From JL08 sp963765555 (GTDB lineage Bacteria > Pseudomonadota > Alphaproteobacteria > Rhodobacterales > Rhodobacteraceae): a stretch of 64,000 bases of DNA. The stretch is from assembly GCA_963765555.1 (NCBI GenBank), contig CAVXWX010000012.1:372001-436000 (forward strand). The letters run 5' to 3'. Each line of letters starts with the position of its first letter. Within the stretch, counting starts at the first letter, position 1. The position numbers were made by a program, and so were the translations under genes. Positions 36,501 through 45,806 of the stretch are shown here, piece by piece. The notes beneath the pieces are model-generated. The model saw nothing but the letters and a program-made list of their open reading frames with translations, was not told the DNA's origin and did no database searches.

Positions 36501-37697
36501 ATGATCAACCCAGACCGTTTCCTGTCAGACCTTCACCACCTGCGCAGTTTTGGTGCGGCGGGGGTGGGCAACGGGGTGATCCGCCCTGCCTTCAGCGCGC
36601 CCGATATTGCCGCGCGGCAGTGGTTGGCGCAGCGGATGCAGGATGCGGGGTTGCAGGCGCATATCGATCCGGCGGGCAATGTGTTCGGCCTTGCGCAAGG
36701 GCCATCCCTGCTGATGGGGTCGCATTCCGACAGCCAGCCAACGGGCGGGTGGCTGGATGGCGCGCTGGGTGTGATTGCCGCGCTTGAAATTGCGCGCGCC
36801 ATGCAGGAACAGGGCGGCCCGCCGGTCTCCGCCGTCAGCTTTCAGGATGAAGAAGGGCGCTTTGGCACCTGTACGGGCAGCATGGTATGGTCCGGCGCGA
36901 TGTCTTTGCAGGGTGCCGATGCGGTGACAGACCGCGATGGCATCTCCTTTGCCGATGCCCGTGCCGCGATGAAAGGCAAGGCCGATACGTTCATTCCGCC
37001 AGACCGGTTTTCCGGTTTCATCGAACTGCATATCGAACAGGGCCCGAAACTGGACGCCGCCGGCGAACAGATCGGCGTTGTGACCGATATTGTCGGCATC
37101 CGGCAAAACCACATCACGTTTGAGGGCCAGCAGAACCACGCAGGCACCACGCCGATGGCTGCGCGCCGCGATGCGTTTCAGGCGCTGTCCGCGTTCAACA
37201 CGGAACTGAACGACCGGTTTCGCAACATCGTCACGCCGCAAACCGTCTGGACCATCGGCCATGTCAGCCTGACGCCCAACGCCCCGTCCATCGTACCGGG
37301 CAAGGTGGTGTTTTCGATGCAGTGGCGTGATGGCGATCTGGACCGGCTGGACCGGATGGAAGCGGTGATTGATCAGGTTGCCGCACAGATCGCGGCCGAT
37401 CACGGCATGGCCTTCACCAATACCCCGCGCCCCGCGATGGTGCCTGTCGCGATGGATGCAACCCTGCGCACCGCACTGGAAAACGGCGCCGAAGCTATTG
37501 CACCGGGGCGCTGGCGCACCCTGCCGTCCGGCGCGCTGCACGACGCGACCAACGTGTCTGCCGTCCTGCCTGCAGCGATGCTGTTTGTTCCGTCCATAAA
37601 CGGCATAAGCCACGCGTTCGAGGAAGACACGAGAGAGACCGATCTGGTCGCCGGCCTGCGCGTGCTGGATCACGCGGTGCGCGCGCTGGGGGGATAA
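36501..37697 (+). CDS. M20 family Zn-dependent amidohydrolase (allantoate/N-carbamoyl amino acid hydrolase type)
   Basis: 398 aa. Metal-site blocks: GSHSDSQPTGGWLDGALGV (His, Asp), VSFQDEEGRFG (Glu-Glu), ELHIEQGPKLD (His), and a dimerisation-domain stretch QQNHAGTTPMAARRDA typical of the AllC/HyuC/ureidopropionase subgroup. Start at 36501; the ORF is open further upstream but runs through the hairpin. It could hydrolyse allantoate for the purine pathway at 19.8-22.0 kb, or a carbamoyl amino acid; the sequence does not decide. Confidence 0.88.
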   Translation: MINPDRFLSDLHHLRSFGAAGVGNGVIRPAFSAPDIAARQWLAQRMQDAGLQAHIDPAGNVFGLAQGPSLLMGSHSDSQPTGGWLDGALGVIAALEIARAMQEQGGPPVSAVSFQDEEGRFGTCTGSMVWSGAMSLQGADAVTDRDGISFADARAAMKGKADTFIPPDRFSGFIELHIEQGPKLDAAGEQIGVVTDIVGIRQNHITFEGQQNHAGTTPMAARRDAFQALSAFNTELNDRFRNIVTPQTVWTIGHVSLTPNAPSIVPGKVVFSMQWRDGDLDRLDRMEAVIDQVAAQIAADHGMAFTNTPRPAMVPVAMDATLRTALENGAEAIAPGRWRTLPSGALHDATNVSAVLPAAMLFVPSINGISHAFEEDTRETDLVAGLRVLDHAVRALGG

Positions 37698-37821
37698 TTC
37701 CAGGGTTCGCAACAAAGTCATATCCGCGGATTGCCCGCTCTTGTTTTTCGCTCGACATGAACCTTGCGCGACCTACTGTCCCTTGTTAGCGTTCAACATA
37801 TTTCAATTTTAGGAGGAACCG

Positions 37822-39360
37822 ATGTTACGAACTCTTGTGGTTTCGGCGCTGGTGTCTGCGTTGCCGATGATGGCACTGGCGCAGGACGATCAGAAGCCGA
37901 ATATTCTTGTGATCTGGGGCGATGATATCGGCCAGTTCAACATCAGTGCGTTCAACCGTGGCATGATGGGCTACAAGACGCCGAACATCGACCGTGTCGC
38001 TGCCGAAGGGGCGTTGTTCACCGACTGGTATGGCCAGCAAAGCTGTACCGCGGGCCGTGCCGCCTTTGTCACCGGTCAATCCCCGATCCGCACCGGTTTG
38101 ACCAAGGTTGGCCTGCCCGGCGCACCCGAAGGCATGCAGATCGAAGACCCGACCATCGCGGGCCTGCTGAAACCGATGGGCTATATGACCGGCCAGTTCG
38201 GTAAAAACCATCTGGGCGACCGTGATGAAATGCTGCCGACCAACCACGGCTTTGATGAATTCTTTGGCAATCTCTATCACCTGAATGCCGAACAGGAACC
38301 GGAACATCCCGACTATCCGAAAGATCCTGCCTTTCGCGAACAATTCGGCCCGCGCGGCGTGATCAAATCCAGTGCCGATGGCAGTATCGAAGACACCGGC
38401 CCGCTGACCAAAAAGCGGATGGAAACCGTGGATGACGAAGTGACCGCAGGCGCGCTGGATTTCATGACGCGCGCTGTTGAACAGGACAAGCCGTTCTTTT
38501 TGTGGTGGAACTCGACCCGGATGCACATTTTCACCCATCTCAAGGAAGAAAGCGAAGGCGTGACCGGATTGGGCATCTATGCCGATGGTATGGTCGAACA
38601 TGACAAACATGTCGGCCAGTTGCTGGACAAGCTGGATGACCTTGGCGTCGCCGACAATACCATCGTGATGTATTCCACCGATAACGGCGCGGAAACCTTT
38701 ACATGGCCCGATGGCGGTACAACCATGTTCAAGGGCGAAAAGAACACCCAATGGGAAGGCGGCTATCGCGTGCCCGCAATGATCCGCTGGCCCGGCACCA
38801 TCGAACCGGGCACCGTAATCAACGATATTGGCGCGCACGAAGATATGCTGCCCACGCTGCTTGCGGCGGCGGGTGATCCCGATATCAAGTCCAAGCTGCT
38901 GGAAGGCGGCGTCGAAGCGATCGGACGGACCTATAAAGTCCATCTGGACGGCTATGATCTGGGCCCCGCCCTGCGCGGCGAAGGAGAGTGGCCGCGCAGC
39001 GAATTCATCTACTGGACAGATGACGGCGAACCGGCGGCCTTGCGCTATAACAACTGGAAGATCACCTTCCTGGAGCAAAGCGCGGAAGGTCTTGATGTGT
39101 GGCTGAACCCGTTCACGGTTCTGCGTGCCCCGCTGATCACAAACCTGCGGATGGACCCGTTTGAACGCGCGAAAGAAGAAAACGCGATGGGGTATCAAAA
39201 GTTCTATCTGGATCATATGTTCATTGTGGCCCCGGCGGCGGCCTATATCGGCAAATGGATTCAAAGCTTTGCAGATTTCCCGCCACGCCAGAAACCGGGC
39301 AGTTTCAACCTGTCCAATGCGATGGAAGCGGTGACAGCCGGATCACAGGGCAACCAGTGA
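37822..39360 (+). CDS. Arylsulfatase (sulfatase family S1), exported
   Basis: 512 aa with a signal peptide (MLRTLVVSALVSALPMMALAQ). Metal site ILVIWGDDIGQFN; formylglycine-site motif QQSCTAGRAAFVTGQ, in which the core reads C-T-A-G-R rather than the usual C-x-P-S-R. TDNGAETFTWPDGG and GKNHLGDR-type GQFGKNHLGDRDE complete the active site. Very strong RBS AGGAGG. Periplasmic hydrolysis of sulfate esters or related arylsulfates is expected if the Cys is converted; an FGE gene is not in the window. Single gene with its own terminator. Confidence 0.9.
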   Translation: MLRTLVVSALVSALPMMALAQDDQKPNILVIWGDDIGQFNISAFNRGMMGYKTPNIDRVAAEGALFTDWYGQQSCTAGRAAFVTGQSPIRTGLTKVGLPGAPEGMQIEDPTIAGLLKPMGYMTGQFGKNHLGDRDEMLPTNHGFDEFFGNLYHLNAEQEPEHPDYPKDPAFREQFGPRGVIKSSADGSIEDTGPLTKKRMETVDDEVTAGALDFMTRAVEQDKPFFLWWNSTRMHIFTHLKEESEGVTGLGIYADGMVEHDKHVGQLLDKLDDLGVADNTIVMYSTDNGAETFTWPDGGTTMFKGEKNTQWEGGYRVPAMIRWPGTIEPGTVINDIGAHEDMLPTLLAAAGDPDIKSKLLEGGVEAIGRTYKVHLDGYDLGPALRGEGEWPRSEFIYWTDDGEPAALRYNNWKITFLEQSAEGLDVWLNPFTVLRAPLITNLRMDPFERAKEENAMGYQKFYLDHMFIVAPAAAYIGKWIQSFADFPPRQKPGSFNLSNAMEAVTAGSQGNQ

Positions 39361-39386
39361 TCTGAAAACGCGAAAGCTTCGAACAC

Positions 39387-39418
39387 CAAGGGGGGCGGCC
39401 ATCGGGCCGCCCCTTTTC
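39387..39418 (+). terminator. Intrinsic terminator after the arylsulfatase gene
   Basis: AAGGGGGGCGGCC-ATC-GGGCCGCCCCTTTT: long GC stem with a short loop followed by TTTT. Begins 27 bases after the sulfatase stop. It may also serve the converging SDR gene. Confidence 0.85.
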
Positions 39419-39446
39419 GTGGCGGCGGTGGTAATCCGCCAAGCCA

Positions 39447-40274
39447 TCAAATACCGAAGGGCACACCGCCCGTCACAGGCAGGTTGATCCCTGTCACATA
39501 TCTTGCGTCCGGCCCCGCCAGATAGGCCACCGCACCCGCCACATCATCCGGCACGCCAGCATCGCGCAGGGCCACGTTGGCATAGCGTTTCTGTTTCATG
39601 TCGGTCACCGCAATACCCTGTTCGCGGGCCAGACGCGCATTTGCGGCCATGTGCATGTCTGTCGCGATATATCCCGGGCAGACCGTATTGCATAAAATTC
39701 CGTCCGGCCCGAATTCGGCGGCAAGCGTTTTGGTCAGACCGACAAGCGCGTGTTTCATCGCCGTGTACGCGCCAAAACCGGGTTCCGCCCCAAGGCTGCC
39801 GGTTGACCCGATGCTGATGATCCGCCCGCCCCCCACCTTGCGCATCTGCGGAATGGCAGCTTGCGACAGCATCATCGGGCCCAGAATGTTCACCGCGAAA
39901 CTTGACTGCCATTCATCCGGCGTGGTGCGCAGAAAATCATCCGATCCCGCCAGTGATCCGGCGTTGTTCACAAGGATATCCAGTCGGCCGAGGCGCGACA
40001 CGATCTGCGCCACGGTGGTTTCAACATCCGTTGCGGATGTCACATCCAGTGTCAGGGCAATCGCCTGACCGCCCGTCGCTTGAATGTCGCGCACGATGCC
40101 GTCCAGCAGATCGGCGCGTGGCACCTGTTGGCTGTCCACATCAGCAAACCCGCCGATATCCGTCACGACAACGGCCGCCCCGTCTGCGGCCAGACGCAGT
40201 GCAATCGCGCGCCCGATGCCCTGTGGCGCAGACGCGCCTGTCACCAAAGCGACCTGTCCGGTCAGTGGTTGCAT
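39447..40274 (-). CDS. Short-chain dehydrogenase/reductase
   Basis: 275 aa. Cofactor motif ALVTGASAPQGIGRAIALRL (a two-residue insert in TGxxxGIG), NNAG in DILVNNAGSL, Ser in IISIGSTGSLG, and a YxxxK motif in AYTAMKHALVG. Start MQPLTGQVALVTG; an upstream ATG at 40322 adds unlikely residues. The insert AP(Q) in the glycine loop is seen in 3-oxoacyl reductase-like SDRs such as LinC relatives. Substrate unknown. Confidence 0.88.
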   Translation of the reverse strand: MQPLTGQVALVTGASAPQGIGRAIALRLAADGAAVVVTDIGGFADVDSQQVPRADLLDGIVRDIQATGGQAIALTLDVTSATDVETTVAQIVSRLGRLDILVNNAGSLAGSDDFLRTTPDEWQSSFAVNILGPMMLSQAAIPQMRKVGGGRIISIGSTGSLGAEPGFGAYTAMKHALVGLTKTLAAEFGPDGILCNTVCPGYIATDMHMAANARLAREQGIAVTDMKQKRYANVALRDAGVPDDVAGAVAYLAGPDARYVTGINLPVTGGVPFGI

Positions 40275-40574
40275 GTGTTCGGCCTCTCGTACCAATGGGC
40301 ATGCGGTGCAGCGCACCACCAAACGCGCGGGGTTTCAAGGGTTCAACCGCCGTTTGACGACGGTTTCGCAATGTTCGGACAAAACGCAGGCCCCCCGTGC
40401 ACGGCATCGATCACTTGTGTCACGCGCCCAAAAACCCAATAAGGTCACTTGCAAGCAGTAGAACACCGCACTCCCCCGACTGTTCCGTTTCCGGATTGTT
40501 TCGGGCAGGGCAACGGATAGATAACAGGTATCGGTCACGGGTGCGCCCCGATCCGGCGAACAAGGACAAGCCGA
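40275..40574. other. Intergenic region without recognisable gene
   Basis: 300 bases between divergent genes (SDR and acyltransferase). I see no convincing ORF, tRNA or repeat. An imperfect hairpin AACCGCCGT-TTG-ACGACGGTT lies at 40345-40365. Promoters for both flanking genes must be here, but no clear box stands out. Confidence 0.6.
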
Positions 40575-42551
40575 GTGTTCAGAACGGATATCGAAGGTCT
40601 TCGGGGCATCGCGGTGCTTGCGGTGGTTCTGCACCATATGAACGCGTCCGCCCTGCCGCATGGCTATCTGGGTGTCGATATCTTCTTTGTCATTTCGGGC
40701 TATGTGATCACCGCGTCCATCGCCTCATGGGACTGGGCAGATTTCGCACCATCCGCGGCACGCTTTTTCGGTCGTCGCTTCAAACGGCTTGCGCCTGCGC
40801 TTGTGGTTTGCCTTGTGCTCACCACAGCGCTCAGTTCCCTCGTTATTCAGGATATGGGGGAATACATCGAAACCGGCTATTGGGCTGCGTTCGGGGCATC
40901 GAACATCTTTCTTTACCTGCAACAGGCCGATTATTTCGGATCGTCGGTCGAACTGAACCCGTTCACCCACACATGGTCCCTCGGCGTGGAAGAACAGTTC
41001 TACCTGTTGTTTCCCGTGCTGGCCTGGCTGGCGCTTTCGCCGCGTTTCGGCACCGGAACGCGCGCCGGTCTGCGGTGGGGCGCGATCCTGTTAACCCTGT
41101 GTTCGCTGGCCGCCTTTGTCTGGGGCACCCGCGATGCGCCCAATGCCGCGTTTTACCTGCTTCCCTTTCGGGCGTGGGAACTGGCCATCGGGGCGGGTGT
41201 TTTCATATTGAACGCGCGGCTTGGTCGCACAGCCCCGCCTTGGATGCCGTCGGTTGCGGTTTTGCTGGCTCTGGTCGCTAGTCTGGCCCTGCCGCCTGAA
41301 ACGGACCGGTCTGTCCTGACAGGTCTGGCGGTCCTCCTCACGGCTCTGTTGTTGTGGGATACCCGTCAGGGCGGCGGCATCACCCTGCTTCTGGCAAACC
41401 GCCCGATCCGCTATTTCGGGCGCATCTCGTATTCGCTTTACCTGTGGCACTGGCCGGTTGTTGTTTTTGCAAAATGGTCCGTCGGCATCACGGCTGTCAC
41501 AGCGCCGGTTCTGATCGTGATCATGCTGGCGCTGGCTTCGGGCTCTTACCGGTTTGTCGAACAACCTTTGCGCCATGTGCAATGGGGGGCCAGACGCCGC
41601 ACCGCCGCGCTCAAAGGAATGTCGGGCCTTGTCGCGGGGCTTGTCCTGCTGTCGGTGTTCGAAGGCGTTCTGAAAGAGCGGTTGTATCTGGGCGATCCGG
41701 CCCCGTTAGAGCATCGCGGGTCCGAAAGTCTGTTGATCCCGCTTGCGGACGGCAACGGCAACACTTGGCAGGGCGCACCTTGTGTCATCGATACACCAAG
41801 CCGGATTGGCCAGCCGATCCGGATCGATCAGTGCACGTTCGGCGCGTTCCAGACGGCAGAGCGCAGGGTGTTGGTGCTGGGCAATTCATTCACCGCCGCG
41901 TTTTCCGGCACGTTTCAAACGATTGCCGATACCGAGGATATGGCGATCACGCTCACATCGTCCTGGGGCTCGCCCGCTGTCCCGCCTCTTGACGGGAAAT
42001 ATGACGGGCCGTGGATGAACGAAAATCGGTATTACTGGGCAGATGTCGTGCCCGATCTTGTTGCCAGCCTGCGCGCCGGTGACATCGTGTTTCTGGCCAG
42101 CGATCTGGCCTATATCTTTTCGGTCAATGGCGCGCTGTCGCAGGATGCGCTGACAAAATATACTGACGGCGTGCGCCGGTTGACTGCCGATCTTGGCGCA
42201 CGCGGCATACGTCTAGCGGTGCTGGGCCCGATGCCGCTGGTGCGCGAGGCGAACTGCACCCCCGATACCGCCGTCAGCCAGTGGTTCGCCCGGCAGGGTG
42301 GCCCGTGCCATTATTATTCAAGAACCGCCACGCTGGACCGCCTTGCCCCGCTGCAACAGGCGCAGCGCGAACTGGCGCAGGACAGTGGCGTGATCCTTGT
42401 CGATCTGTTCGATTTCTTCTGCCCTGACGCGGTTTGCAATTACGGCAGCCGCGACACCATCGTTCTTTATCGCGATGAATGGTCCCATCCCTCACTGGAG
42501 GCCGCGCGCGCCGTTGCGCCGGATGTGTTCCGTCAACTGACCACACCCTAG
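40575..42551 (+). CDS. OafA/YrhL-type acyltransferase with C-terminal SGNH domain
   Basis: 658 aa. N-terminal acyltransferase-3 membrane domain of about ten helices (FRTDIEGLRGIAVLAVVLHH with the conserved His; GYLGVDIFFVISGYVIT; THTWSLGVEEQFYL; RISYSLYLWHWPVVV). After residue 380 a periplasmic SGNH-like domain begins (VLGNSFTAAFSGTFQ for block I, DEWSHPSLEAARAVAPDVF near the end with the Asp/His pair). Architecture is that of OatA/OafA enzymes that O-acetylate LPS, exopolysaccharide or peptidoglycan. GTG start. Converges with ectC. Confidence 0.9.
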   Translation: MFRTDIEGLRGIAVLAVVLHHMNASALPHGYLGVDIFFVISGYVITASIASWDWADFAPSAARFFGRRFKRLAPALVVCLVLTTALSSLVIQDMGEYIETGYWAAFGASNIFLYLQQADYFGSSVELNPFTHTWSLGVEEQFYLLFPVLAWLALSPRFGTGTRAGLRWGAILLTLCSLAAFVWGTRDAPNAAFYLLPFRAWELAIGAGVFILNARLGRTAPPWMPSVAVLLALVASLALPPETDRSVLTGLAVLLTALLLWDTRQGGGITLLLANRPIRYFGRISYSLYLWHWPVVVFAKWSVGITAVTAPVLIVIMLALASGSYRFVEQPLRHVQWGARRRTAALKGMSGLVAGLVLLSVFEGVLKERLYLGDPAPLEHRGSESLLIPLADGNGNTWQGAPCVIDTPSRIGQPIRIDQCTFGAFQTAERRVLVLGNSFTAAFSGTFQTIADTEDMAITLTSSWGSPAVPPLDGKYDGPWMNENRYYWADVVPDLVASLRAGDIVFLASDLAYIFSVNGALSQDALTKYTDGVRRLTADLGARGIRLAVLGPMPLVREANCTPDTAVSQWFARQGGPCHYYSRTATLDRLAPLQQAQRELAQDSGVILVDLFDFFCPDAVCNYGSRDTIVLYRDEWSHPSLEAARAVAPDVFRQLTTP

Positions 42552-42563
42552 CGCCGCCACCTG

Positions 42564-42951
42564 TCACCCCGCCGCATAACTCCCGTCGGGCTGGTGCACC
42601 TCGTCGCCTTGCAACGCAGGGGAAAACACACAGATCAGGCGCACCGGCTCATCGCCGATCACGCGGACTTCGTGTTTGTCATGGGCGTTGGGGGCATAAA
42701 GCACACCGGGCACGATACGGTGGGTGGTGCCGCTGTCTGTCTCTGTCACCTCGGCCGCGCCCGACAGGCAGTAACAGGCTTCGATATGGTTCTTGTAATG
42801 AAGGTTCAGCACCGCACCGGGCAGGATTTTGGTGTCGGTCATGGAAAACCCCATACCGTCGGATTTCACCAGCAGCCGCAGGCTTTCCCAGCCCGGGCCA
42901 CGTGCATCGCGCGGGCGTGGACAACAGGGCATTTCTATCAGCGATGATCAT
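42564..42951 (-). CDS. ectC: Ectoine synthase EctC, solitary (one frameshift near the start)
   Basis: 128 aa restored. The start MIIADRNALLSTPA is in one frame; near 42908 one extra base shifts it to DARGPGWESLRLLVKSDGMG, after which the cupin is intact. HYKNHIEACYCLSG, GVLYAPNAHDKHEVR and CVFSPALQGDEVHQPDG match EctC; the Glu, Tyr and His that bind iron in studied EctC are all present. EctC closes N-gamma-acetyl-diaminobutyrate to ectoine. No ectA, ectB, ectD or transporter is adjacent, so it is an orphan like those in several other bacteria. Confidence 0.88.
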
Positions 42952-43086
42952 CTAATTTCTCCATCAAGGGGGCAGGCGGGGCGCATAGGGTGCACTGCAT
43001 CGCGCCCCGCGCATTACGCACCAAGTAAACCCTAATGCGCCGATCAAGAACAGGTCACTCGAACCTGACCGGCTGCATTGGCACTT

Positions 43087-43962
43087 TTACCCGTCTTTTC
43101 CATAGCGCGCGCGCCGAAATCTGCGCCGCAACCGAAAACGCAGCCGCTGCCACGGCGTGTATTCGTCGGGAAATCTATGCAGGGTTCTGGGCAGAACCTG
43201 CAGGCTCTTGGGGCCCAACTGCATGCCATGCCACAGGGCTTTGACCGGACCGGTTGACAGGATCTCTCCGTTATATCCGGCGAAAACATAGCTTACGTGT
43301 TTGTCTTCGGACCGCAGTTGGCCAAGTGTCGGTTGGTCGTCGCCGATCACGGCATGCGACAGCGCGGCGTCGACAAAAATCAGATTCACATCTGTTGCAG
43401 CGACCAGATCATATCCCTTTTGCGCGGCAAGATCACACAGGGCGCGCGCGCTGTTGCCATGTCTGATCGTGAAATCCGCAGGCTGGACATAAGACACGCA
43501 ATTCGGAATGGTCGGATTGAATTCGATACAGACAATCTTTGGCCGGTAGGCCTCGATTGATTGCCAAACGTGCCAGTCACAGCTGTCGATGTCTATCGAC
43601 AGCACGTCAAAATCCTGCGGGATCGGGGTTTCCGCCAGAATGGTTTCCAGTCGTCCTTCGCCCGAAAGCGATACCCAGCGGCAAAACTTGAGCACACGGT
43701 CTTCGGGCAGATTGCGTTGCAGTTCCTTGAAGCGGTCTGCGTCCCCTTCGATAAGAACCGCAGAAAAGCCGTCTTCGCGGATCAGCTTGCAGGTATTGGA
43801 AAGATAGACACCGTCCCACGCCCCGAACTCGACACACCATTTATCCAGCTCGGTTGAAACAGAAACCCGTGACAGGCATTCTGCAAGTATCCCGTCCTCT
43901 CCATATTGCGAATAGGTGTTGCTGGCGAATGCGGACAAGGCTTTCTTGACGGTCTTGCTCAT
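43087..43962 (-). CDS. FkbM-like methyltransferase domain protein
   Basis: 291 aa, no signal peptide. SNTYSQYGEDGILAECLSRV, CVEFGAWDGVYLSNT (SAM motif I with Glu-Phe-Gly) and VLSIDIDSCDWHVW resemble FkbM-family SAM methyltransferases that act on glycans or secondary metabolites. The C-terminus is strongly basic (RLRFRLRRRFRRARYG). Substrate unknown. Near an O-acyltransferase gene, so surface-glycan decoration is possible. 205 bases upstream (43963-44167) hold nothing recognisable. Confidence 0.72.
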   Translation of the reverse strand: MSKTVKKALSAFASNTYSQYGEDGILAECLSRVSVSTELDKWCVEFGAWDGVYLSNTCKLIREDGFSAVLIEGDADRFKELQRNLPEDRVLKFCRWVSLSGEGRLETILAETPIPQDFDVLSIDIDSCDWHVWQSIEAYRPKIVCIEFNPTIPNCVSYVQPADFTIRHGNSARALCDLAAQKGYDLVAATDVNLIFVDAALSHAVIGDDQPTLGQLRSEDKHVSYVFAGYNGEILSTGPVKALWHGMQLGPKSLQVLPRTLHRFPDEYTPWQRLRFRLRRRFRRARYGKDG

Positions 43963-44167
43963 GCACTTTGCCTCCGGTTGCGAACAGGCTTTTCCTAACC
44001 GCGAAGTTGAACAATATCAAATTCCGTGATCCGCGCAGCGTTTTCGCGCCTGACATGAAACACCCGTTGCTGTCGTTCCATACCCTCCACAGCAACGATC
44101 CGGCGGTGTGCGCTAACCGAAACAAGGAAAATTGTCAGGGTTTCCGTAACACAGGGGCAACCCCGCC

Positions 44168-44725
44168 TCAGCGCGCCCTGACGATCATGGCTGCGATGTC
44201 CCGGGCCTCTTGGGCCGGGGCGGGATCATGGGACATGGCGGCAATCACGATCGCGCCTTCCTTCAGGATCAAAAGCTGGCGCGCGATTGCGCGCGGGTTC
44301 GGCAAACCTGCGGATTTTGCCAATTCCGTGAAATGATCGACAAGAAGTTCCTTGTGCGCATAGGACTGTTTGTTGATGGCATCGTCTTCGTTCTGGTACT
44401 CGGCGCTGGCCTTGATGAACATGCAGCCCTGAAACCCGTCGGCGACAAACCATTCGCCAAGCGCATCGAACATGGCCAGCAACTGGCCCTCGGGCGTATC
44501 GGCAAGGTCTGCCATGCGGCGGAACAACCAGTTTCTGAACTGTTCATCCCGCAGACGCAGCACCGCAAGGATCAGTTCTTCCTTGGTTCGAAAGTGTTTG
44601 TAGATCGACGTTTTCGACACGCCGGTTTCTTTCGCCACCAGATCCATGCCGGTAGCGTTGAACCCGTTCCGATAAAACAGGGTCAACGCGCCACGAATCA
44701 AATCTGCACGTTTGCTTTGGCTCAT
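44168..44725 (-). CDS. TetR family transcriptional regulator
   Basis: 185 aa. N-terminal HTH: RADLIRGALTLFYRNGFNAT, MDLVAKETGVSKTSIYKHFRTKEELILAVL. The C-terminal sensing domain contains one Cys (GFQGCMFIKAS), as in several YcdC/NemR-like subgroups. Divergent from the isochorismatase-led operon; three copies of a palindromic motif lie in the shared region, one of them next to this gene's own start, suggesting autoregulation. Confidence 0.9.
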   Translation of the reverse strand: MSQSKRADLIRGALTLFYRNGFNATGMDLVAKETGVSKTSIYKHFRTKEELILAVLRLRDEQFRNWLFRRMADLADTPEGQLLAMFDALGEWFVADGFQGCMFIKASAEYQNEDDAINKQSYAHKELLVDHFTELAKSAGLPNPRAIARQLLILKEGAIVIAAMSHDPAPAQEARDIAAMIVRAR

Positions 44726-44740
44726 TCAGGCACCTTTGGA

Positions 44741-44757
44741 TAACTGATCTGTACATA
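44741..44757. promoter_or_regulatory. Candidate TetR operator, copy 1 (tetR side)
   Basis: ATAACTGATCTGTACAT, 15 bases upstream of the tetR start. Matches copies 2 and 3 across the same intergenic region (shared core AACYGATCTGTA / AACCGAACGGTA). Confidence 0.55.
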
Positions 44758-44870
44758 TCATCCATCTTAAAAGTCTCAAGGAAATTCGCATTAAATCGGG
44801 GGTTTATCCCCGTTTTGTGACGAACATCAGGCAATGTGATGCCCCTTATCAAACATTTTTACTTGCAAAC

Positions 44871-44918
44871 ATTAACCGAACGGTACATGTTGATCGCAAC
44901 ATTAACCGATCTGTAAAC
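44871..44918. promoter_or_regulatory. Candidate TetR operators, copies 2 and 3 (operon side)
   Basis: ATTAACCGAACGGTACAT at 44871 and ATTAACCGATCTGTAAAC at 44901, exactly 30 bp apart (about three helical turns). Copy 2 contains the symmetric core ACCG-AA-CGGT. Copy 3 ends 18 bases before the isochorismatase-like gene start, a position where bound repressor would block transcription. Confidence 0.6.
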
Positions 44919-44936
44919 CTTAAAGCGGAGCGCATC

Positions 44937-45707
44937 ATGACCTTCCTGTCCCCAACTCTCAAATCGCACCTGACCTCACTTGCGCTGGCCGCGTCCATGG
45001 CCCTCAGCCTGACCTCTGCCGCCCTTGGGCAGGGTGGACTGCCCGATCCCGGTTTTGACGTGACTCTTGGCAACACCGCCCTGCTGGTCACTGACCCTCA
45101 GAACGACTTTTTGCACCCAGATGGCGTGGCGTGGGGTGTTGTAGGTGCGAACGTCGAAGAAAACGGAACGGTCGAAAATATCGAGGCGCTGTTCAAAACC
45201 GCGAAACAGACCGGAATCCCGGTTTTCGTGTCGCCGCACTATTACTTTCCCCACGATCATCACTGGAAAATGGAGGGCGCGCTAGAAGCGCTGATGCACC
45301 AGATTGGAATGTTCGACCGCAGCGGGCCTCTTGATCTGCAGGGCTTTGAAGGATCGGGCGCTGACTGGCTGGATCGCTACAAACCCTTCATCGAAGACGG
45401 AGCCACTGTTGTTTCCAGCCCGCACAAGGTGTTCGGACCGGAAACCAACGATCTTGTGCTGCAGCTTAGAAAACAGGGCATCGACAAGGTGATCATTGCG
45501 GGCATGTCGGCCAATCTTTGCACCGAAAGCCACATGCGCGAACTGCAGGAACAAGGCTTTGAAGTGATGGTTGTGACCGATGCCACTGCCGCCGCGCAAC
45601 TGCCCGGGCTTGACGGATATGCCGCCGCCCTCACGAATTTCCGCATGATTGCCAGCCACGTTGCAGACACCGGGGCGACCGTCACCGCCATGCTGGAAGC
45701 GCGCTAA
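44937..45707 (+). CDS. Exported isochorismatase-family cysteine hydrolase
   Basis: 256 aa with a signal peptide (SHLTSLALAASMALSLTSAALG). Isochorismatase fold: catalytic Asp in LVTDPQNDFL, Lys in VVSSPHKVFG, Cys in IAGMSANLCTESHMRELQEQG. Likely hydrolyses an amide or ester in the periplasm, or acts as a nicotinamidase-like enzyme; substrate unknown. RBS GCGGAG. First gene of the five-gene TetR-controlled operon. Confidence 0.87.
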   Translation: MTFLSPTLKSHLTSLALAASMALSLTSAALGQGGLPDPGFDVTLGNTALLVTDPQNDFLHPDGVAWGVVGANVEENGTVENIEALFKTAKQTGIPVFVSPHYYFPHDHHWKMEGALEALMHQIGMFDRSGPLDLQGFEGSGADWLDRYKPFIEDGATVVSSPHKVFGPETNDLVLQLRKQGIDKVIIAGMSANLCTESHMRELQEQGFEVMVVTDATAAAQLPGLDGYAAALTNFRMIASHVADTGATVTAMLEAR

Positions 45708-45806
45708 CCCCCGGGGCCCGCTTCGCAAGCCCCCGGCCGGCCCACCTCCCTCTCCCCGTTTTGGGCTGGCCGGGGATGACCTCCCTACCTTTTGAAAGCT
45801 GATGCC

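Noticed and set aside
37825..39264. 479-residue minus-strand ORF
   Set aside because: Lies entirely opposite the sulfatase, which has a signal peptide, strong RBS and terminator.
40345..40365. Hairpin plus GGTTCAA-like bases as a tRNA
   Set aside because: No acceptor, D or anticodon stems can be drawn around it.
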